64,000 nucleotides of DNA from Algoriphagus aquaeductus (GCF_003253485.1 NZ_QKTX01000013.1:73142-137141), one strand, 5' to 3'; shown: positions 46,269 through 56,179, counted from the stretch's first letter. Numbers and translations are program-made. Notes: generated by a model not told the origin, from the sequence alone.

Positions 46269-46751
46269 ATGAAGACCCGCTTTTTCAGCACAGCCTTTGC
46301 CTTTTTGATTTTTGTGAGCCTTATCGCCTGCAAAGAGTCTCCGGGGCCAGCTCCCCAAAAAACTCCCGAACAAATCGCAACAGAAGCAATCTCCGGATCT
46401 GGAACTCAGGCTTGGGGCATTGCCGGTGGCGGTTCGGTCACTCGTGATGGACGTGAAGTCACGGACCTTTACAGTACCTTTGAGCTCGTGTTCAATTCAG
46501 GCAATTCCAAAACCTACTCCGCACGAAACAGCAATGATCTTTTTGATGCCAGCGGCAACTGGAGTTTTGCCGGCAGCAATTTTGACAAAGTCACCTTGAC
46601 TGGCGCAAAACCTGCGGCCGGAAGAGAAATCTCTTTTACTCAAAACAACAACACCCTAAGACTCGAATTTACCATCCCCGCACCGGGCGCCCGCATTGGA
46701 AATTCCTTTGCAGTAGCGGGAAATTACACCTTTGTCTTAATGAAAAAATAA
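46269..46751 (+). CDS. Small lipoprotein of unknown function
   Basis: 160 residues. The signal FAFLIFVSLIAC gives a lipid cysteine at Cys21. A proline-rich spacer leads to a beta-sandwich-like body with glycine-rich GIAGGGSVTRDGREVTDLYS and repeated Asn/Ser. I do not recognise a family. It may be co-transcribed with the lpx operon (59 bp gap) and ends in a strong terminator. Confidence 0.75.
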   Translation: MKTRFFSTAFAFLIFVSLIACKESPGPAPQKTPEQIATEAISGSGTQAWGIAGGGSVTRDGREVTDLYSTFELVFNSGNSKTYSARNSNDLFDASGNWSFAGSNFDKVTLTGAKPAAGREISFTQNNNTLRLEFTIPAPGARIGNSFAVAGNYTFVLMKK

Positions 46752-46776
46752 GTGCATTCTCCACCACCTTAATGCA

Positions 46777-46803
46777 AAACGGGAGCTCAAAAGGCTCCCG
46801 TTT
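46777..46803. terminator. Bidirectional terminator
   Basis: Perfect 10-bp arms AAACGGGAGC / GCTCCCGTTT with a 7-nt loop lie between the lipoprotein gene and mutS2, ending one base before the mutS2 stop codon. Confidence 0.85.
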
Positions 46804-49191
46804 CTATTTTAGAGTAACTAAAGTGACTCCTGCCCCACCACGATCGGCATGTTCATCTTCCATTCTTCCCACCTGAGGCATGGTCCGGAGAAGGTTTCGG
46901 GTGATTTCTCGTAGAATCCCATCCCCTTTCCCATGAACGATTCGCAAGTTTTTCACCCCGAGCATAAAACCTTCATCGATGAATGTTTGGATCAGAGGAA
47001 GGACCTCTTCTCCTCGCTTGCCACGGAGATCCAGATTGGAGGAGAAATCCATCATTTTCTCATTGGTATTGTACCCACCTCTCCGCTCTACTGCCTTCAG
47101 TTCTTTTTTCACTTCAGTTTTGGAGATTTTCTCCAATCTAGAAAGCTTTACATTGGATTTCAGATCTCCAATGGTGATATCCACATCTTTATTTTTGATG
47201 GCCAACACCTCGGCTATGGCCCCATTGTCTTTCAACCGAACCCAATCTCCCACAGCGATTGCTCCACCAATTACCTGTATTTCAGGATCTTTAAGGAGAA
47301 CCTTCTCCGGTTTTACCGTTTCTTTGAATACTTCCAATTCTTTTCGGACTTGCTTGGTGACTTCTTTTTCGGCATTTCCCTCCTTGATTTCACGAATGAC
47401 TAACTCTATTTTTTTGTTAGTCTGATCCAGCAGTGCCTTCGCTTCCAATTTGGCTTCTTGAATGTATCGCTTTTTGGTCAGCTCCAAGGTTTCTTTCAGC
47501 TGATTGTACTCCTTGAGTCGCGCCTGGAGCAGCTTATCTTTATCCTTGACTTCCTTGAGCAGGACCGAGTATTGGTTTTTTTCATTTTCCAATTGGGTCA
47601 AAAGCCTATCATAGCGAACTCTTTCCTCTCCAATATGATCTTTGGCATAGTTCAAAATCTCTTTGGAAAGGCCTATTTTGGAAGCAATTTCCAAAGCAAA
47701 CGATGACCCCGGCTTTCCGATTTCCAATTGATAAATGGGTTCGAGCCGATCCACATCGTAGCGCATGGCGCCATTGACCAAGCCTTGGTTTTTGTTGGCT
47801 ACCTGTTTTAGGTTGCCATAGTGCGTGGTGATTACACCAAATGCTCCGAGTTTATTCAACGCCAACAAAATGGATTCCGCGATTGCTCCTCCAAATTGGG
47901 GCTCTGTCCCGGTTCCAAATTCATCGATAAACAGAATGGTTTTTTTATTGGCAAATTGGGTAAAATGCTTCATACTCATCAAATGCGAAGAGTAGGTACT
48001 CAGATCATTTTCCAGGTTTTGCTCGTCCCCGATATCGATAAAAAAATGATCAAAAAGAGAACTCTTGGAATCAGGGTGTACCGGTATCAACAGGCCACAT
48101 TGCAGCATGTATTGAAGCAAGGCAACGGTCTTTAGCGTCACTGACTTTCCCCCGGCATTTGGTCCTGAAATGACCAACAGACGCTCGTGCCCTCCTAATT
48201 TGACATGTAAAGGAACGATTTCCTTTCCTTGGGCTTTGAGTGCCATTTCTAGAAGTGGATGGCGGGCACGGGTCCAAGACAGGGTTCTTTCCTTAACCAA
48301 TTCCGGCTTATGGCTTTCCGTCTTCATGGCAAAGCGGGCCTTGGCCCGGATAAAATCCATCAAACCCAAGAAATTGGTCGCTTTCTTCAAGGCTGGAATC
48401 GCAGGACGCAGTTGATCCGTCAATCGGGTCAAAATCCGGATGATCTCCCGCTTTTCCATGTATTCCAAGTCCCGGATCTCATTGTTGATATCCAAGGCCT
48501 CTTCGGGCTCCATAAAAACCGTCTGTCCGGTGGCGGACTCATCATGGATAAATCCTCTGAGTTTTCGCTTATTCTCGGCAGCAACCGGGATCACCATCCG
48601 TCCGCCACGGATAGTCATGGCGGCATCCTCCGGAGTCAAGCCTTTCGCTCTCGCCTCTTTGAAAATCCGTTCCATTACTTTCCTCAGCCTGCCTTCCTCA
48701 TACAGCAGTTGAGTGCGGATCAACTGAAGTTCTTTGGAAGCATTGCTCCGGATCTTACCTTTTTCATCGATGATCTGATCAATAGACTTCAGCAAATTCA
48801 GGTCAAGATCAAGCAGGAGCCCCAAGAGGGCACTCAGCGTAGGGTAGCTTTCTCCATATTTCTGAAAAAATGAAATACATCCCCTGAGCGTCTGTAAGGC
48901 TAATTTCACTTCATAAAACTCATCCTGCTCCAAAAATGCGCCTTCTAATTTGGCCTTGTCCAAGTAAGGCGTCAGATTGGTAAAATGGGAAGACGGGAAA
49001 CTCTCTCCTGAAATCAGGATTTGCCGAAACTCCTCCGTTTGATCCAACAGCCGCTGTACAAGGTTATAGTCCGAAGAAAAAGAAACCTTATCCACATAAT
49101 CCTGCCCAAGAGTAGAGGTACACTCTGCTTTTAGGAGATCTTTGATTTTTATGAAATTAATCTTCTGCTCAAGATTGGGTGGGTATAGCAT
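46804..49191 (-). CDS. mutS2: Endonuclease MutS2
   Basis: 795 residues. MutS core and lever domains are followed by an ATPase with Walker A GPNAGGKS (about 342-349) and FIDEFGTGTEPQFGGA. A long coiled coil (about 520-640) and the C-terminal Smr nuclease domain with LDLRGKRGEEV and VHGKGDGILRE follow. MutS2 acts on stalled ribosomes or branched DNA rather than in mismatch repair. The start shares one base with the DUF4296 stop (TGATG). Confidence 0.92.
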   Translation of the reverse strand: MLYPPNLEQKINFIKIKDLLKAECTSTLGQDYVDKVSFSSDYNLVQRLLDQTEEFRQILISGESFPSSHFTNLTPYLDKAKLEGAFLEQDEFYEVKLALQTLRGCISFFQKYGESYPTLSALLGLLLDLDLNLLKSIDQIIDEKGKIRSNASKELQLIRTQLLYEEGRLRKVMERIFKEARAKGLTPEDAAMTIRGGRMVIPVAAENKRKLRGFIHDESATGQTVFMEPEEALDINNEIRDLEYMEKREIIRILTRLTDQLRPAIPALKKATNFLGLMDFIRAKARFAMKTESHKPELVKERTLSWTRARHPLLEMALKAQGKEIVPLHVKLGGHERLLVISGPNAGGKSVTLKTVALLQYMLQCGLLIPVHPDSKSSLFDHFFIDIGDEQNLENDLSTYSSHLMSMKHFTQFANKKTILFIDEFGTGTEPQFGGAIAESILLALNKLGAFGVITTHYGNLKQVANKNQGLVNGAMRYDVDRLEPIYQLEIGKPGSSFALEIASKIGLSKEILNYAKDHIGEERVRYDRLLTQLENEKNQYSVLLKEVKDKDKLLQARLKEYNQLKETLELTKKRYIQEAKLEAKALLDQTNKKIELVIREIKEGNAEKEVTKQVRKELEVFKETVKPEKVLLKDPEIQVIGGAIAVGDWVRLKDNGAIAEVLAIKNKDVDITIGDLKSNVKLSRLEKISKTEVKKELKAVERRGGYNTNEKMMDFSSNLDLRGKRGEEVLPLIQTFIDEGFMLGVKNLRIVHGKGDGILREITRNLLRTMPQVGRMEDEHADRGGAGVTLVTLK

Positions 49192-49541
49192 CAGAATCGC
49201 TCCTCAATTCCCGGATTGGTCTCTCTCACCATGAGCGAGTCAATGACTCTGGCGTAAATTCGATCCATTTTTTTGGCGTCCTCCAGGTAATACAACATAC
49301 TTTTTGTGAAAACAGAATCCGTCACCTCATGTTTGATAAAAACTTCTTTTTCCATCAGGGAATAAAGTGCCTGAGAGGAATCATAAGGAATGGGCATAGC
49401 GCTCACCATTCCTTCAGTCAATTGGATATCGACCAGAATCTTGACCATATCTCCTTCGGAAAGGATCCCATTGGGGATGGACTCCGAGGTGCATGAAGCA
49501 AAAAACTGGACCACTAAAACCAGGATTAGAATTCTTTTCAC
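49191..49541 (-). CDS. DUF4296 lipoprotein
   Basis: 116 residues. The signal LILVLVVQFFASC gives a lipid cysteine at Cys17, then the DUF4296 body with MVKILVDIQLTEGMV and the helix LYYLEDAKKMDRIYARVID. The family is largely confined to Bacteroidota and has no known function. It is translationally coupled to mutS2 by a one-base overlap. Confidence 0.85.
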   Translation of the reverse strand: MKRILILVLVVQFFASCTSESIPNGILSEGDMVKILVDIQLTEGMVSAMPIPYDSSQALYSLMEKEVFIKHEVTDSVFTKSMLYYLEDAKKMDRIYARVIDSLMVRETNPGIEERF

Positions 49542-49645
49542 AGTTCAAAATTAGGTTTTTTTAACGGATAATATCCCCAAGGTATGGAGAAGTCAAATTT
49601 TAAATTTCGGCTTAAGACTTTAACTTAGCCGCTCAAACTCCCCAC

Positions 49646-50524
49646 ATGGACCAGCTATTTGGTAAACTCAGAAAGTACGAAATCATGATCAGAAAGGTGG
49701 CAAACAACCACCTTCAAGGGGAGTATCAGTCACTTTTCAAAGGTTCGGGGCTGGAATTTGACGATCTCAGACCCTATCAATACGGAGATGACGTAAGAAC
49801 GATCGAATGGAAAGTATCTGCCAAAGGGCATGGTACCTTTGTCAAAACATTCAAGGAAGAAAAAGAGCAATCTGTCTATTTTCTCCTTGACATCTCTGGT
49901 AGTCAAGACATTGGTCAACAAGGTCAAAAGAAAATCGATCAGGGAAAATTGATCGCAGGTGTCCTGACACTTGCGGCAGTATATGAAGGAAGTCAGGTGG
50001 GGTTGATTTCTTATTCAGATCAACAGGAAAAACTGATTTTGCCCGCCAAAGGAAATAAACAAGGAGTGAAAATCATCCGGGGAATTTTTGACCATCAAAA
50101 TAAAAGTCTGAAAACAGACTTAAATGGCTTGTTTTCATTTGCACTCAACTTGATTAAAAAACGAAGCATTCTCATCATCATTTCGGATTTTATCGATTCA
50201 GATTATGAACGCTCCTTCAGGGCACTGGCAGAGCGGCATGACGTAGTAGCGATCCAACTGACCGATCCTCGGGAATCTGCCCTTCCCTCGTTGGGCATCA
50301 TCCCGATCTATGATAAGGAACGGGGAAAAACGACATGGATTAATACCGCCTTTGGGAGTTTTTCCAAAAAAATATCCGAGACCTTTACTTCCGAACGGGA
50401 AAATCTCCAAGAAATCTGCAAAAAAAATCAGATCAATTATTTGGCAATCGACTCCAGACAGGATATTGTAGCCCCATTAATCGATCTGTTTAAGTACCGA
50501 AACAAAAGAATGAAACGTGGGTAA
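49646..50524 (+). CDS. DUF58 protein of the Bat operon
   Basis: 292 residues. The DUF58 signature GSGLEFDDLRPYQYGDDVRTIEWKV (about 30-54) is split over the conserved core, followed by a VWA-like domain with LLDISGSQD. It is soluble and probably binds partners of the Bat complex near the inner membrane. It overlaps the next gene by 8 bp. The MoxR ATPase that usually precedes DUF58 is absent; the divergent neighbour is DUF4296/mutS2. Confidence 0.88.
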   Translation: MDQLFGKLRKYEIMIRKVANNHLQGEYQSLFKGSGLEFDDLRPYQYGDDVRTIEWKVSAKGHGTFVKTFKEEKEQSVYFLLDISGSQDIGQQGQKKIDQGKLIAGVLTLAAVYEGSQVGLISYSDQQEKLILPAKGNKQGVKIIRGIFDHQNKSLKTDLNGLFSFALNLIKKRSILIIISDFIDSDYERSFRALAERHDVVAIQLTDPRESALPSLGIIPIYDKERGKTTWINTAFGSFSKKISETFTSERENLQEICKKNQINYLAIDSRQDIVAPLIDLFKYRNKRMKRG

Positions 50525-51413
50525 AATCGGTATTTTCTTCACCCTCCTAATCTTGGCATTTCAAGCCTCTGCTCAACAGGTAGAAGTGTCAGGATACTTT
50601 ACCCAGGACTCTGCCAAATTGGGAGAACGGGTTGGGTTTGTTTTGAAAGCCAAATACCCGGAGGCCACCCACGTGATTTTTCCTGATTCGGCCTACGATT
50701 TCTCTCCTCTGGTTTTGCTGGAAAAGAAGACCTTCATATCCAATACCCAAGATGGAATCACCACAGACAGCGCGGTTTATTTTCTTTCCAATTTCTCGCT
50801 CGATCCTTCTGTATTCCTTGCCTTGCCGGTCTACGAGTTGAGCCGATATGACAGCATCACTTATTTTACAAACGAGGCAGAACTCAAGCTCAAGCTCACC
50901 TTGGACTCGATTCCTGAGCAGTTGGTCTTTCAGGAAAACAATGTATACCAACCCTTAGAAAGGTCCTTCAACTGGCTTCTCATCGGATTAATTGCCGGAG
51001 CTGTTATTTTTATTTTTGGCATATTGGCTTTTGTGTTTGCCGATCGAATCAAGGCAATTTTCAAAAAGAACCGTGAAAAAATCCGCTGGATCCAATTTGA
51101 AAGAAAGTGGAAAAAACTCGCCAATCTCCTCAGCCAAAACCCAAACCAAGAACTTGCTGATGAAGTCATCGGGCTTTGGAAAGGTTATTTGGAAAGTCTC
51201 ACGGATCAACCGTTTCAAGAATGGACTTCCAGTGAAATTGCGGACGCCTTAGATGATCGCGAAATTTTCAAGGCCTTGCGATCCATCGATATGATTATCT
51301 ACGCAGGCCGGGAAGCAAAAACAGAAGAGGCCACATCATACCTTTTTGGCATCGCCAAAGCCACCTATCTGAACAAACTAAACCAAATCGGACATGAAAG
51401 AGCAACTCGCTGA
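50517..51413 (+). CDS. BatD/DUF4381-like Bat-operon membrane protein
   Basis: 298 residues from GTG 50517, overlapping DUF58 by 8 bp. A signal peptide (GIFFTLLILAFQASAQ) is followed by a periplasmic beta domain (about 20-150), one membrane helix (about 158-180) and a cytosolic helical tail (WIQFERKWKKLANLL). This matches a short BatD-like protein. It probably bridges the periplasm with DUF58 and BatA. It overlaps batA by 20 bp. Confidence 0.8.
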   Translation: MGKIGIFFTLLILAFQASAQQVEVSGYFTQDSAKLGERVGFVLKAKYPEATHVIFPDSAYDFSPLVLLEKKTFISNTQDGITTDSAVYFLSNFSLDPSVFLALPVYELSRYDSITYFTNEAELKLKLTLDSIPEQLVFQENNVYQPLERSFNWLLIGLIAGAVIFIFGILAFVFADRIKAIFKKNREKIRWIQFERKWKKLANLLSQNPNQELADEVIGLWKGYLESLTDQPFQEWTSSEIADALDDREIFKALRSIDMIIYAGREAKTEEATSYLFGIAKATYLNKLNQIGHERATR

Positions 51414-52437
51414 GTTCTTTACCTGGTATTGGTTTTTGCCTGAGACCTTCAAATCTTATGAGTGGGAAAATCCCATCCTGCTCAATTTGCTATGGATAAT
51501 CCCGGTGCTGATTTTGATTCGGAAATTTGTCAAATTCTTGAAAAGGCCGGTATTAGAGCTCTCCTTGCCCAAAAGAGCAGCAAGAGGCAATCCCTGGACC
51601 TATCTCAGACTGGTGCCGACGGGTTTTTTCTTTATGGCATTGGTTTTTATAGTGGTCGCCTTGGCTAGACCCCAGCGAAGCAATGAGCGTGTGGAACAGT
51701 TTACCGAAGGGATTGATATTCTTCTGGTCATGGATATTTCAGAGTCAATGGACCTGCAGGATTTTACACCCAATCGATTGGAGGCTGCTAAGAAAACCGC
51801 CATTGACTTTATTGAAGGGAGGTTTGGAGACCGAATTGGAATGGTGGTTTTCTCAGGAGAAGCCTATTCTCTTTCTCCCTTAACCAATGATTACAAGCTT
51901 TTGACTGACCTGATCGCCGAGATCAATTTCAATATGATTGAGGCAAAAGGCACAGCGATAGGATCAGCAATTGCCGCAGGGACCAATCGGATGAAAGATG
52001 TGGAAACACCCTCAAAAGTGATGATTCTGCTTTCGGATGGAGAAAGCAATGCAGGCAATGTAGACCCGCTCTTTGCAGCGCAGCTAGCCTCAGCATTCGA
52101 TATAAAAATTTACACCATTGCCGTGGGCAAAGATGGAATGGTGCCCTATGGGACCGATTTTTTTGGTAGACCTCAAATGGTGGAAAGCTACCTGGACGAA
52201 ACGACCCTAAGAGAAATCGCTCGGATCGGAAACGGGCAGTTTTTCAGGGCCTCTGACGGGAATGCACTACAGCAGATTTTTGATCAAATCGACACCCTTG
52301 AAAAAGCCGAAATTTTAGAAAACCGCTATAAAGAAACCGCAGATTATTACCGGATTTACCTTTTCTGGGCGATGTTGTTTTTCTTGGTTTGGCTGGGACT
52401 GAAAAGTACCTTCCTCAACAATTTCTTACTGGACTGA
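51394..52437 (+). CDS. batA: BatA-like von Willebrand factor A protein
   Basis: 347 residues. Membrane helices near 30-45 and 78-92, then a VWA domain with the MIDAS motif DxSxS (Asp114, Ser116, Ser118 in MDISESMD), SPLTNDYKLL and LLSDGESNAGN, and a C-terminal membrane helix. The Bat system was named for aerotolerance in Bacteroides, but its mechanism is unsettled. No batB, batC or tetratricopeptide gene follows. Its last 12 bp overlap the convergent alkB-like gene. Confidence 0.88.
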   Translation: MKEQLAEFFTWYWFLPETFKSYEWENPILLNLLWIIPVLILIRKFVKFLKRPVLELSLPKRAARGNPWTYLRLVPTGFFFMALVFIVVALARPQRSNERVEQFTEGIDILLVMDISESMDLQDFTPNRLEAAKKTAIDFIEGRFGDRIGMVVFSGEAYSLSPLTNDYKLLTDLIAEINFNMIEAKGTAIGSAIAAGTNRMKDVETPSKVMILLSDGESNAGNVDPLFAAQLASAFDIKIYTIAVGKDGMVPYGTDFFGRPQMVESYLDETTLREIARIGNGQFFRASDGNALQQIFDQIDTLEKAEILENRYKETADYYRIYLFWAMLFFLVWLGLKSTFLNNFLLD

Positions 52438-53508
52438 TTCGGAAAGCTGGACATTTTTCCATTTTTCCAGCCTGGGGTCCATTACAGCAAACCAAAGTGG
52501 CGGAAACATGGCCAATAAGATCATGGCCGAGTATCCGGCAGGCAGTTGAGGACTTTCCTCTTGGTGGTCAAGGACCTGATACCGCTTATGAGCATAGGCA
52601 TGGTGATCTGAATGCCGCTGGAGTTGGAACAGGAGAAAATTACTCACCCGCTGAGAGGCATTCCAGGAATGTAAGGGGGTTACTTTTTCATAATTGCCAT
52701 TGGGAAGTTTCTTCCGCTCCATCCCATAATGCTCCAAGTAATTGACCAATTCCAATAGGGAAAAGGCAAGGATACTTTGAGCAAAAAAGAAAACAGGGAT
52801 TTCCCAAACAAGTCGCTGGCTAACCCCTGAGAATAACCCGAAGCAAAGCCCCACAAAAGCAAGAGGTAGAAGTTGGTACCAAATCATCTGATTGTGAAGC
52901 GATATTGGAACTATTCCTTTTTTCCTGAGCCGTTCATTTTCCAACTGCCATGCACTCATGAATCCATCTTTCACTGATCTCCACCAAAAAGTATAAAAAC
53001 TCTCCCCCTTTCGACTCGTGGCGGGATCTTCAGGCGTGGCCACCCGGACATGATGGCCCCGGTTATGCTCGATCAGAAAATGCATGTAACACACCGTCAT
53101 CAGCAGGACTTGGGCATAGCGTTGCTCCAGTTTATCTTTCCGATGTCCTAGTTCATGGGCCACTGTGATCCCAATTCCTCCTGTGACCAAAGCCATTCCG
53201 GAAATGAATGCCATCCAATCTGGTATACTCAAGGTAAAAGTAGCCACTATATAAAATCCCCATAGCAGCACCCCAAGCTGTACATATACCCAAGCATAAG
53301 TGATCAATCGATAAAACCGCTCCTTGGTCACCGCACTTATTTCTCCAGCAGGGATATTGGTTGTATCCTTTTGAATCGCAAAATCCATCAGCGGCACCAG
53401 GATAAATACAAACCCGTGGATCAACCACATCAAAGGCCCTCCCAGATAAAACCCTCCCACCAACAACGCAGGTAAAATCAAAGCACTGAAGAATCCGATT
53501 TTTTTCAT
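52426..53508 (-). CDS. AlkB-type alkane 1-monooxygenase
   Basis: 360 residues with about six membrane helices. The di-iron histidine boxes are HELGHRKDKLEQ, HNRGHHVRV and QRHSDHHAYAH, plus LEHYGMERKKLPNG. These match integral-membrane alkane hydroxylases, which use oxygen and rubredoxin to hydroxylate terminal carbons; the substrate could also be a lipid or terpene. No rubredoxin gene is adjacent. It is divergent from hemN and convergent with batA. Confidence 0.9.
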   Translation of the reverse strand: MKKIGFFSALILPALLVGGFYLGGPLMWLIHGFVFILVPLMDFAIQKDTTNIPAGEISAVTKERFYRLITYAWVYVQLGVLLWGFYIVATFTLSIPDWMAFISGMALVTGGIGITVAHELGHRKDKLEQRYAQVLLMTVCYMHFLIEHNRGHHVRVATPEDPATSRKGESFYTFWWRSVKDGFMSAWQLENERLRKKGIVPISLHNQMIWYQLLPLAFVGLCFGLFSGVSQRLVWEIPVFFFAQSILAFSLLELVNYLEHYGMERKKLPNGNYEKVTPLHSWNASQRVSNFLLFQLQRHSDHHAYAHKRYQVLDHQEESPQLPAGYSAMILLAMFPPLWFAVMDPRLEKWKNVQLSESVQ

Positions 53509-53601
53509 TCTCGGCTAATTAAAAACCAAAATCATTCTAAAAGTTAGACAAAGGAACGCCCATTTGCAATCCACCACCCTATTCCAAGCCAATCCTCAAT
53601 T

Positions 53602-53617
53602 CCTGATTAAAATCAGG
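53602..53617. promoter_or_regulatory. FNR/CRP-like palindrome between alkB and hemN
   Basis: CCTGATT-aa-AATCAGG contains the FNR core TGAT-N4-ATCA (consensus TTGAT-N4-ATCAA, one mismatch per outer base). It is centred about 74 bp upstream of the hemN ATG. The same core occurs before ccoI at 63563. Confidence 0.6.
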
Positions 53618-53683
53618 TTTCTATGTATTCCTTGTCACACCATACTTAGGAAAAGCATGCGAATTTGCCTGAAAATTAATCAC

Positions 53684-55042
53684 ATGGCACTATCTCCTGA
53701 ACTGATTAGAAAATATAATCAACCCGTTCCCAGATATACCTCCTACCCGACAGTTCCGCTTTGGGACAATCAGCTGAGTACCCAAGATTGGGAAAATACA
53801 GTTAAAACAGCCTTTGAACAGTTTGGGAAAGAAGAAGGCATCAGCCTTTACATTCACTTGCCTTTCTGCGAAAACCTCTGTACCTATTGTGGTTGCAATA
53901 AACGGATTACCAAAAACCATCGCGTAGAAGACCCCTACATTGAGGCCCTTTTAAGAGAGTGGGAACACTATTTGGGCGTATTGGGAAGTGCACCAAAAAT
54001 TGCAGGGATTCACCTTGGAGGAGGTACCCCCACATTTTTTTCTCCCGAAAGTCTCGAATTTCTGATTTCAAAGATTCTAAAATCTGCGGATCTGGCAGAG
54101 AATTTTGAGTTCAGCTTTGAAGGCCATCCCAACAATACCACTTGGGAGCATTTGGAAGAATTAGCCGCTTTGGGGTTTGACAGGGTCAGTTATGGGATTC
54201 AGGATTTTGATGAAAAAGTCCAACAGGCCATCCATCGCACTCAGCCCTTTGAAAAAGTCAAAGAGGCCACCGAAAACGCCAGAAAATCGGGTTACACTTC
54301 CATCAACTTTGACCTGATTTACGGTTTACCTCATCAGACTATAGACACCTTGGCCCATACCTTTAAGCGGGTCCAAGAGCTCAGACCTGAGCGGATTGCT
54401 TTTTATAGCTACGCTCATCTTCCCTCTGCTTTTCCAGCTCAGAAAAGTTTCGAAAATCATCTGCCCCAAGAAGAACAAAAAAGGGCACTTTATGAATTTG
54501 GCAAATCGAAGTTATTGGAAATGGGGTATGAAGAGGTCGGCATGGACCATTTTGCGCTCCCAAATGATCCGCTTTGCCTGGCCAAGAAAAACGGAAAATT
54601 GCACAGAAACTTCATGGGATATACCACCTTACCTGCCAAAATGCTCTTGGGACTTGGCGCGAGCAGTATCAGTGATGTTTGGATTGGTTTTGCCCAAAAT
54701 GAAAAACGAATTGAGACCTATCAAGACCTGGTGAAAAACCATCAACTCCCACTTATCAAAGGACATATCCTGAATGAGGAAGACCTAGAAATCCGAAAAT
54801 TGATTCTCGACCTGATCTGCAAAGGAAAAGCAGAAGTCCCTTTTTGGATTTGGGATAAACTGCCTCAAAAAAACAGACAAGCTCTTGAAGACTTTGAAAA
54901 AGAAGGGCTCTTGAAACTTCAAAACCAATATCTAACCATCTCTTCCAGCGGAATGGCTGTGGTCAGAAACATTTGTTCCAATTTTGATTTGAGAATGATT
55001 GAAAATCAGGAGAAAAAGGCGGTTTTCAGCAGAGCCATTTAA
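53684..55042 (+). CDS. hemN: Oxygen-independent coproporphyrinogen III oxidase HemN
   Basis: 452 residues from ATG 53684 (MALSPELIRKYNQPVPRYTS); the frame extends 40 codons upstream but that part overlaps the regulatory palindrome. The radical SAM cysteines are Cys62, Cys66 and Cys69 (FCENLCTYCGCN), and GGGTPTFF and FDLIYGLPHQT follow. The enzyme makes protoporphyrinogen IX without oxygen and so supplies heme for the cbb3 oxidase. Its stop is directly adjacent to the convergent TauE/SafE stop. Confidence 0.93.
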   Translation: MALSPELIRKYNQPVPRYTSYPTVPLWDNQLSTQDWENTVKTAFEQFGKEEGISLYIHLPFCENLCTYCGCNKRITKNHRVEDPYIEALLREWEHYLGVLGSAPKIAGIHLGGGTPTFFSPESLEFLISKILKSADLAENFEFSFEGHPNNTTWEHLEELAALGFDRVSYGIQDFDEKVQQAIHRTQPFEKVKEATENARKSGYTSINFDLIYGLPHQTIDTLAHTFKRVQELRPERIAFYSYAHLPSAFPAQKSFENHLPQEEQKRALYEFGKSKLLEMGYEEVGMDHFALPNDPLCLAKKNGKLHRNFMGYTTLPAKMLLGLGASSISDVWIGFAQNEKRIETYQDLVKNHQLPLIKGHILNEEDLEIRKLILDLICKGKAEVPFWIWDKLPQKNRQALEDFEKEGLLKLQNQYLTISSSGMAVVRNICSNFDLRMIENQEKKAVFSRAI

Positions 55043-55747
55043 TCAATGGCACATGGTAATTTCTACTTGTTGATTGCCATAGTCAAAAGTCGCCACCTCA
55101 GGACTCAGTCCGGGGATTCCCAAACCCAATCCGCGAAAAACCATCAGAATCCCAACCACTATTCCGAAATAGGGAATTACTTTCTGTATTTGCTGACGTC
55201 TGATCGCGGGCAGTAAACTACCGGACACCATCAGGGCCATCAGCATAGGAATAGTACCTAGTCCGAAAAATAACATATACCAAGCCCCTTGGATAGGACT
55301 CTGCATCCCCATGGCTACCACCAAGGCCATATAGACCATCCCACAAGGCAGAAGTCCATTAATAAGCCCGGTGGAGAAAAAGGCTGTTTTACTTCCTGAC
55401 TTGAGAAAAAAAGAAAGCTTAGCCTTGATCCATCGGACCACTCCTGATAGGGCAGGAATAGCTAGAAATTGATCGGCTTTTTTATAACTCAGGGAAAGCA
55501 ACACCACCAAAATTCCCATGCTTACTGAGATTCCTTGCTGGATTCCTGCCAAAGCCAAAGAAAATCCCAAGCCTCCCACCACCAAACCCAGGATGGCATA
55601 AGTCAGGCTTCGGCCCAGATTATACAGGATTTTATTAAAAAGGAACTTTTTGGAGGAACTCCCTCCTACTGCCAAGGCAATCGGACCGCACATTCCGACA
55701 CAGTGGAATGAACCCAAAAATCCCAAAACTAAGGCAGTCCAGAGCAT
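55043..55747 (-). CDS. TauE/SafE-family membrane protein of the cco operon
   Basis: 234 residues, about six helices. The signature FHCVGMCGPIALAVGG near the N-terminus carries a Cys-x-x-x-Cys pair often seen in the version tied to cbb3 oxidase (CcoH-linked, sometimes called sulfite exporter or UreH-like). It probably moves copper or a small metabolite for oxidase assembly; this role is inference. It is last in the operon and follows ccoH with no gap. Confidence 0.85.
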   Translation of the reverse strand: MLWTALVLGFLGSFHCVGMCGPIALAVGGSSSKKFLFNKILYNLGRSLTYAILGLVVGGLGFSLALAGIQQGISVSMGILVVLLSLSYKKADQFLAIPALSGVVRWIKAKLSFFLKSGSKTAFFSTGLINGLLPCGMVYMALVVAMGMQSPIQGAWYMLFFGLGTIPMLMALMVSGSLLPAIRRQQIQKVIPYFGIVVGILMVFRGLGLGIPGLSPEVATFDYGNQQVEITMCH

Positions 55748-56173
55748 TTATAAGGTAATTTTGCTTTCTTCATAAAAGTCCACCCCATTTTCAGTCCAGG
55801 TGAGTTGGACTCTCCAATAGCCGGACTTGAGCTTTTCCAAGGGAATGGTAGTTTTACCTTCCGACTTGATATCCAGAGGTAAGATCTGATCCAATCGGGC
55901 ATCCGAAGGTCTAAAGAGCTGAAGACTTCCTTTGGCACCTACCGGCAGATCCAGGATCATTGATTTGCTGGCAAGATCAAAGACCAATACCTCCCGATCC
56001 AGCGCGGCTGCTGATTTTTCCCGCTCGATGTGATCTTGGTATTTGATCTCTTTTTCATAGTAATTTTCAGTCACCAGATGAATATCATCTTGACGCACCG
56101 AGATCACCACCAGTGTCAAAATAAAACCAACAAAAGCAATGATGGTCAATAAAATTCCTTTTCCCCAATCCAT
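55748..56173 (-). CDS. ccoH: FixH/CcoH-family cbb3 assembly protein
   Basis: 141 residues. One N-terminal membrane helix (about 5-27, ILLTIIAFVGFILTLVVISV) is followed by a periplasmic FixH domain with VTENYYEKEIKYQDHI and ending GYWRVQLTWTENG. FixH/CcoH stabilises the assembling cbb3 complex. It lies 6 bp after ccoG and directly before the TauE/SafE gene. Confidence 0.87.
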   Translation of the reverse strand: MDWGKGILLTIIAFVGFILTLVVISVRQDDIHLVTENYYEKEIKYQDHIEREKSAAALDREVLVFDLASKSMILDLPVGAKGSLQLFRPSDARLDQILPLDIKSEGKTTIPLEKLKSGYWRVQLTWTENGVDFYEESKITL

Positions 56174-56179
56174 GATTTT

